Assembly: GCA_002403895.1 (NCBI GenBank)
Contig: DHIQ01000169.1
Location: 11,629 to 20,074, forward strand
Source of the DNA: Candidatus Neomicrothrix sp. UBA4742
Lineage (GTDB): Bacteria; Actinomycetota; Acidimicrobiia; Acidimicrobiales; Acidimicrobilacustridaceae
DNA length: 8,446 nt
Reading direction: 5' to 3'
A program made the position numbers and the translations under genes. The notes under the pieces are model-generated. The model had not been told where the DNA came from, did no database searches, and worked only from the letters and a program-made list of their open reading frames with translations. Shown piece by piece: positions 4,813-8,446 of the stretch. The first letter of the stretch is position 1. Every line of letters starts with the position of its first letter.

Positions 4813-6411
4813 ATGAGGAGCCGGGCGTTTGCGACGGTGGTCCTCGTGGGGGTGGTGCTGTTCGGGACGGTCGCCGCCACGCCGGTCCCCGCGTCTCCGC
4901 CCTCCATCACGGGGTTCCAGCCGGGCCAGGGGTTCGTCGGGACCGGTGTGACCATCAACGGCTCGGGCTTCACCGGCACGACCGGCGTGTCGTTCGGCGG
5001 CACGGCGACGAAGGCCTTCGTGGTCCGGTCCGACGCCCGCATCGTGGCCCACGTCCCCGACGGCGCCATCACCGGCCCCATCGGGATCGCCACACCCGCC
5101 GGATCGACGACCAGCTCGACACGGTTCACGATCGCCTCACCGATCCAGCACGTGGTGATCCTCGACCAGGAGAATCACTCCTTCGACAACATCCTGGGCC
5201 GGTTCTGCGCGGCGGTGGCGGGCGGGACCATCGCCCATGCTCCGTGCGACGGGGCGACCACCGGGTTCCTGTCCGACGGCAGCCCGATCCCATTGGCTAC
5301 GGCCACCGATCTGGTCCCGGACGACGGCCATTCGGTCCACTCGCAGCGAACGGCCATCAACGGCGGGGCGATGAACGGGTTCAGCGACGTCAACGGGTGC
5401 GAGGGCACGAAGGGCTACCCGTGCTACACGCAGTTCGACCCCAGCCAGATCCCGAACGCCACCAACCTGGCCGGGTCCTTCGCCCTGTCCGACCGGACCT
5501 TCGAGTTCGCCAGCACCCCGTCCTGGGGCGGCCACCTGGTCCTGGGCTCGGCCGGTCTGGACGGGTTCTCCGGCGACAACCCGCTCCCCTCGGCGTTTCA
5601 CGACCCGGGGAAAGGCTGGGGGTGCGACAGCTACATGGACACCACCTGGTGGAGCGGAACCGCCTGGATCGTCGTGCCCTCGTGCATCCCCGACTCGAGC
5701 GGGGCAGGCCCCTACCGGGCCTCGCCCGTCCGATACGTGCCGACGATCTTCGAGCGGTTGGACGCGGCGGGCTTCTCGTGGCACATCTACGGCGGGACGG
5801 GAGCCTACGGGTCGACCATCGGGAACGGTTATGGGTGGACGATCTGTCCTTCGTTCGCGGAATGCCTGAACGGTCCCCAGCGCCAGAACCTGGTCGCGGC
5901 CTCGCAGATACTGACCGACGCGGCCGCGGGGACCCTCCCCTCCCTGTCCATCGTGACGCCGGTCGGGGCGAACTCCCAGCACAACATGGAGTCCATGGTG
6001 GAAGGGGACGACTGGATCGGGCAGGTGGTCGGCGCGGTCATGAACGGCCCGGAGTGGTCGTCGACCGCCGTCCTCCTCACCTGGGACGATTGCGGCTGCT
6101 TCTACGACCATGTCCCGCCGCCCCAGGCCTCGTGGGGCATCCGCGTCCCGATGATCATCATCTCCCCGTTCGCCCGGCCGGGCTATACGGACTCTAGGAA
6201 CGCCACGTTCATGTCCATGATGGCCTTCACCGAGCACAATTTCGGCCTGGCTCCGCTGGCCGGTGCGGACCGGTCCGCCTACGACTACCTGGGAGCCTTC
6301 AACTTCGGCCAGGCCGCCCTCAAGCCGATCCGAACGGTCCGGGAACACACGTCACCCGCCGAACGAGCGTGGATCGCGGCCCATCCGCCCCCCGAGGACG
6401 ACCCGACGTGA
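4813..6411 (+). CDS. Secreted phosphoesterase, phospholipase C / acid phosphatase family, with N-terminal IPT/TIG domain
   Basis: This 532-residue protein probably hydrolyses phosphate ester bonds outside the cell. Residues 1-22 look like a Sec signal peptide (Arg2, Arg4, hydrophobic 5-22, Val-Ala-Ala before the cut). Residues 31-108 form an IPT/TIG immunoglobulin-like domain. Residues 111-500 form the phosphoesterase domain (PF04185 type). It has His-Val-Val-Ile-Leu-Asp-Gln-Glu120-Asn121-His-Ser-Phe-Asp (metal-binding Glu-Asn), Pro-Ser237-Trp-Gly-Gly-His241-Leu where the family places its Ser/Thr nucleophile and His, Trp-Asp425-Asp426 then Phe-Tyr-Asp-His-Val-Pro-Pro-Pro, and Gly-Ile-Arg-Val-Pro-Met-Ile-Ile-Ile-Ser-Pro. 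Ten cysteines after residue 130 suggest disulfides. No C-terminal anchor is seen. The Shine-Dalgarno before the ATG at 4813 is poor. It is convergent with pirin, 22 nt apart. Phospholipid versus small phosphoester substrate cannot be told. Confidence 0.9.
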   Translation: MRSRAFATVVLVGVVLFGTVAATPVPASPPSITGFQPGQGFVGTGVTINGSGFTGTTGVSFGGTATKAFVVRSDARIVAHVPDGAITGPIGIATPAGSTTSSTRFTIASPIQHVVILDQENHSFDNILGRFCAAVAGGTIAHAPCDGATTGFLSDGSPIPLATATDLVPDDGHSVHSQRTAINGGAMNGFSDVNGCEGTKGYPCYTQFDPSQIPNATNLAGSFALSDRTFEFASTPSWGGHLVLGSAGLDGFSGDNPLPSAFHDPGKGWGCDSYMDTTWWSGTAWIVVPSCIPDSSGAGPYRASPVRYVPTIFERLDAAGFSWHIYGGTGAYGSTIGNGYGWTICPSFAECLNGPQRQNLVAASQILTDAAAGTLPSLSIVTPVGANSQHNMESMVEGDDWIGQVVGAVMNGPEWSSTAVLLTWDDCGCFYDHVPPPQASWGIRVPMIIISPFARPGYTDSRNATFMSMMAFTEHNFGLAPLAGADRSAYDYLGAFNFGQAALKPIRTVREHTSPAERAWIAAHPPPEDDPT

Positions 6412-6433
6412 CATCCGGGCAGAAGTAGAGGGG

Positions 6434-7408
6434 TCAGTCCCGAGGCACGTGCGGCATGAGGGCATCGGCCGGCACCACGCCCAGGCGGCCGGCCCGGTAG
6501 TCCAGGATGGCCTGCATGATCTCCTCTTCGGTGTTCATCACGAACGGGCCGTAGTGGACGACCGGTTCACCGATCGGGAGACCTCCGAGGACCAGCACCT
6601 CCAGGTTCGCGCTACTGGCGTCCTGTCGGTCGGCGGCGGAGATCGTCAGGTGGTCGCCCGCCCCGAACACGGCCAGTTGGCCGCCTTCGAGCGCACGGCG
6701 TTCGGTCCCGACGCTCCCGAACCCCGCCAGCGCGTAGACGAGCGCGTTGAAGTCCGGCCGCCACGGGAGCTGTAGCTGCGCACCCGGCGGGGTGGTGACG
6801 TGGAGGAAGGAGATCGGCGTGTAGGTCGAACCCGGCCCCCGGTAGCCGCCGATGTCCCCCGCGATCACGCGGATCAGCGCGCCGCCGTCGTGGGAGGTGA
6901 GCAGCGAGACCTGCGGCCCTTCGATGCTCTGGTAGCGCGGCGGCCGAAACTTGTCGCGCTTCGGCAGGTTCACCCACAGCTGGATGCCGTGGAACAGACC
7001 GCCGCTCATGACGAGGGCCTCGGGGGGCGTTTCGATGTGGAGGATCCCCGCGCCGGCCGTCATCCACTGCGTGGCGCCGTCGGTGATCACCCCCCCGCCA
7101 CCGTGGGAGTCCTGGTGCTGGAAGGTCCCGTCGATCATGTACGTCACGGTCTCGAACCCGCGGTGGGGGTGCCAGGGCGTGCCCTTCGGCTCCCCGGGCC
7201 CGTAGTCGACCGCGCCCATCTGGTCCATATGGACGAATGGATCGAGCGAGGCGAGGTCGACGCCGTGGAAAGCCCGGCGGACCGGGAAGCCCTCCCCTTC
7301 GTACCCTCGGGGCGCGGTGGTGACGGATCGGACCGGACGCTCGACGGAGTCCGGGGCCGGCTGTTGGAGCCGGGGAAGGATCAAGGTATCGGCGGTCACC
7401 GCAGGCAT
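6434..7408 (-). CDS. Pirin family protein (bicupin metalloprotein)
   Basis: This 324-residue protein has the two-cupin pirin fold. The N-terminal cupin carries a complete metal site: His80 and His82 in Trp-His-Pro-His-Arg-Gly, then His124 and Glu126 in Ile-Leu-His-Ile-Glu-Thr-Pro, with spacing matching human pirin His56/His58/His101/Glu103. Other family marks are Gly-Gly-x-Phe-His-Gly-Ile-Gln-Leu-Trp-Val-Asn-Leu-Pro (about 142-157) and a C-terminal Pirin_C region with Gly-Glu-Pro-Val-Val-His-Tyr-Gly-Pro-Phe-Val-Met-Asn-Thr. Bacterial pirins can act as quercetin 2,3-dioxygenases or bind metabolic enzymes; the role here is unknown. The ATG at 7408 follows GAGGAGG by 6 nt; the longer frame to 7585 runs into tRNA-Thr. 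It lies 132 nt downstream of tRNA-Thr on the same strand and may be partly read from that promoter. Confidence 0.93.
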   Translation of the reverse strand: MPAVTADTLILPRLQQPAPDSVERPVRSVTTAPRGYEGEGFPVRRAFHGVDLASLDPFVHMDQMGAVDYGPGEPKGTPWHPHRGFETVTYMIDGTFQHQDSHGGGGVITDGATQWMTAGAGILHIETPPEALVMSGGLFHGIQLWVNLPKRDKFRPPRYQSIEGPQVSLLTSHDGGALIRVIAGDIGGYRGPGSTYTPISFLHVTTPPGAQLQLPWRPDFNALVYALAGFGSVGTERRALEGGQLAVFGAGDHLTISAADRQDASSANLEVLVLGGLPIGEPVVHYGPFVMNTEEEIMQAILDYRAGRLGVVPADALMPHVPRD

Positions 7409-7540
7409 GTTCGGCCTCCTCGTCGCTGGAATCGCATCGTCAATCGCGTGGAACGGCCAGCGCGGACATCGTATTCCGCTGATGGCCGATCGCCTCGCGG
7501 ATGGCGTCGATCGCGCAGTCTGCTTGGAACGTCTCGAACG

Positions 7541-7616
7541 TGGAGCTGGAGGCGGGAATCGAACCCGCGACCCCGGACTTACCATGCCCGTGCTCTGCCG
7601 ACTGAGCTACTCCAGC
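7541..7616 (-). tRNA. thrT: tRNA-Thr (anticodon GGT), 3' CCA encoded
   Basis: The minus strand gives a full cloverleaf with a perfect 7-bp acceptor stem, GCTGGAG (7616-7610) with CTCCAGC (7551-7545). The discriminator is T at 7544 and CCA is encoded at 7543-7541. The anticodon stem CGGGC/GTCCG closes the loop ATGGTAA, anticodon GGT. The T arm is GCGGG/CCCGC with loop TTCGATT. In mycobacteria thrT directly precedes metT; here pirin and the phosphoesterase lie between them. Confidence 0.97.
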
Positions 7617-7751
7617 CAGGGATTCAGGAAGGGTGGCGGAAAACCTGTCCGCATCATCCTCTGTCGGCGGGAGTCTAGCGTAGGGACTCCACGGACGTCC
7701 TCATCGGCCGTCGTAGATGACCCCGATGGTGCCCGGAGAACCGGTGTGGTC
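7617..7751. other. Non-coding stretch upstream of tRNA-Thr
   Basis: No gene was recognised on either strand. On the minus strand TAGACT (7677-7672), a 4-of-6 match to -10, lies about 56 nt before tRNA-Thr and is its best promoter candidate, without a clear -35. It sits in an imperfect hairpin with arms GGAGTC (7670-7675) and GACTCC (7685-7690). A second small inverted repeat has arms at 7636-7640 and 7648-7652. Confidence 0.3.
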
Positions 7752-7782
7752 TTGACCCTGACTGACGGACGCACCGTAGAAT
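7752..7782 (+). promoter_or_regulatory. Candidate strong sigma-70 promoter upstream of the DUF1918-like remnant
   Basis: TTGACC (7752-7757) and TAGAAT (7777-7782) each match consensus at 5 of 6 positions, with a 19-nt spacer. Actinobacterial housekeeping promoters commonly look like this. The expected start, 7-8 nt downstream, falls on 7789-7790. A GTG codon begins exactly at 7790, the layout of a leaderless gene. That frame stays open to 8320 but its first part is not recognised. Confidence 0.5.
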
Positions 7783-7947
7783 CGCAAGAGTGCGCCGGGA
7801 CCGTACGCCGGGATGGGCTCAGCTGCGACTGCGTTGGCCCAGAGGCGGGGCGGGGCCTACGGACCTGGTATCGGGTTGCAGGGAAGGGGAGATCTCCCGG
7901 GACCCGCTGCTCGAGGCCATCGAACAATGTCGGGAAGTGGAGGTCTA

Positions 7948-8089
7948 TTGGCCAGGAAGGGCGATCGCATCGTCGTCAAAGCGCAGCGAGTCCGCGGGCC
8001 GCTCCGGGAAGGAAATGGTCGAGGTGGAGCTTGGGGTCGACTTCCGGGTCCGGTGGAGCGACGGACACGAGAGCCTACCCACCGGACTC
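7948..8089 (+). pseudogene. DUF1918-type small protein, split by a frameshift
   Basis: Two halves of a DUF1918-like domain lie head to tail in different frames. The first half, from a TTG at 7948 with GGAGG 4 nt upstream, reads Ala-Arg-Lys-Gly-Asp-Arg-Ile-Val-Val then Arg-Glu-Gly, ending at 8013. The second half starts at 8015 in the next frame and reads Met-Val-Glu-Val to Arg-Val-Arg-Trp-Ser-Asp-Gly-His-Glu-Ser (to 8074). DUF1918 proteins are about 60 residues long, start Met-x-Ala-x-x-Gly-Asp-Arg-Ile-Val-Val, and continue with Arg-Glu-Gly-Glu-x-x-Glu-Val and Val-Arg-Trp-x-Asp-Gly-His-Glu-Ser. Here one extra base, or two missing, is needed near GGAAATGG (8011-8018). The family C-terminal Tyr/Phe-Pro-x-x-Asp appears only in a third frame just after 8074, so a second lesion is possible. 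The family's function is not established. Decay or a sequencing error could explain it. Confidence 0.55.
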
Positions 8090-8310
8090 ATGGATCAGCC
8101 CCCCAAAACGTCGTTCCAGTCCACGGTTCGCATCGTCGGGCTACGAGTTGAGGATTCGGCCCGTTCGCCAGGCGATGATTCACCCACATCGACTGCGCCT
8201 GGAGCACACAGGATCTCATTCGGGCTCGGTTCCTGCCTCGACGTTTGGCGCATCAATTGGAGCGCCCGCTCCCTCCCCCGGACATCCCGCTCGAAGGGAG
8301 TTGAGCTTGG
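8090..8310. other. Stretch with no recognised gene
   Basis: Open frames cross this stretch on both strands, but none shows family motifs, a good ribosome site or the strong third-position G+C of the real genes in the window. The second-half DUF1918 frame stays open to a TAA at 8318-8320, yet its residues past about 8089 look like random G+C-rich translation. It may be decayed coding DNA or plain intergenic sequence. Confidence 0.4.
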
Positions 8311-8446
8311 GTGGGGGTAATCTTCAGCCGACGCACACTCGAGAAGGCTCTTCGTGTATCGCTGGGCGTGCCCCAAGGGATGGCTGAAACCGTGTTCCAG
8401 TGCTCCGGACCCTACGGCACGGATGCCGGACCGGGCGGTGGATGCA
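8311..8446 (+). CDS. Possible start of an unrecognised gene cut by the right edge
   Basis: A GTG at 8311, with GGGAG about 10 nt upstream, opens a frame that has no stop through 8446 (45 codons). It reads Val-Gly-Val-Ile-Phe-Ser-Arg-Arg-Thr-Leu-Glu-Lys-Ala-Leu and later Met-Ala-Glu-Thr-Val-Phe-Gln-Cys, which looks protein-like. An internal ATG at 8380 is another possible start. No family is recognised and the stretch is short, so this may be chance. Confidence 0.2.
   Translation, partial: MGVIFSRRTLEKALRVSLGVPQGMAETVFQCSGPYGTDAGPGGGC

Noticed and set aside
5137..6348. A 403-codon minus-strand open frame opposite the phosphoesterase
   Set aside because: The composition is Arg/Gly/Pro-rich shadow translation without motifs, and the plus strand encodes a full recognisable enzyme.
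7445..7543. An open minus-strand frame of about 32 codons between tRNA-Thr and pirin, with G+C-rich third positions and an ending in Ala-Val-Pro-Arg-Asp-stop
   Set aside because: It has no start codon outside tRNA-Thr and no ribosome site, and it would need to begin inside the tRNA. It could be a gene remnant, but there is not enough to call one.
6800..7678. A 292-codon plus-strand open frame opposite pirin and tRNA-Thr
   Set aside because: It runs through tRNA-Thr and opposite intact pirin motifs; it is a shadow.
8095..8376. A 93-codon minus-strand open frame near the right edge
   Set aside because: No ribosome site, no recognisable motif and no neighbour context.
1..8446. CRISPR array, insertion sequence, integrase or prophage genes
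   Set aside because: No regularly spaced repeats, transposase or recombinase motifs, or terminal inverted repeats were seen on either strand.

Overview
The window is a G+C-rich (about two-thirds or more by eye) bacterial chromosome segment. Its gene order points to an actinobacterium (Actinomycetota), probably a poorly sampled, deep-branching lineage. Read on the minus strand, the backbone runs tRNA-Thr(GGU) - tRNA-Met(CAU) - rpmG - MaoC_N protein (HadA-like) - MaoC hydratase (HadB-like) - tRNA-Trp(CCA) - secE - nusG. From memory, this is the order known from Mycobacterium (thrT-metT-rpmG2-hadA-hadB-hadC-trpT-secE-nusG). The finer taxonomic placement is inference only.

Layout from left to right. 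Positions 1-210 hold the very acidic start of nusG, which runs off the left edge. Then come secE and tRNA-Trp, preceded by a TATACT -10 box. Next is a two-gene unit for an ECF sigma factor and a zinc-binding, single-span anti-sigma factor, with a candidate self-recognised promoter built around a perfect palindrome. Then comes a tight three-gene unit, transcribed SDR dehydrogenase/reductase -> MaoC_N -> MaoC. All of this is on the minus strand. From about 3492 to 3648 there is a divergent intergenic region. A lone LuxR-family response regulator follows on the plus strand, ending 16 nt from the 3' end of rpmG. rpmG (54 codons, zinc-ribbon type) and tRNA-Met follow on the minus strand. A secreted phosphoesterase (phospholipase C/acid phosphatase family) with an N-terminal IPT/TIG domain lies on the plus strand at 4813-6411, convergent with a pirin gene on the minus strand. 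tRNA-Thr follows. The right end (about 7620-8446) has no intact recognisable gene. It contains the two halves of a DUF1918-type small protein in different reading frames, so a frameshifted gene or a sequencing error.

Working together: nusG, secE, rpmG and the tRNAs are core transcription, secretion and translation genes. The SDR/MaoC_N/MaoC trio gives adjacent steps of fatty acyl chemistry: 3-ketoacyl reduction or 3-hydroxyacyl oxidation, and (3R)-hydroxyacyl dehydration or hydration. The sigma/anti-sigma pair, response regulator, phosphoesterase and pirin look like lineage-specific insertions into the old block. No CRISPR array, transposase, integrase or prophage gene was seen. I found no convincing new multi-gene system; the best leads are the remodelled block, the ECF promoter palindrome and the broken DUF1918 locus.
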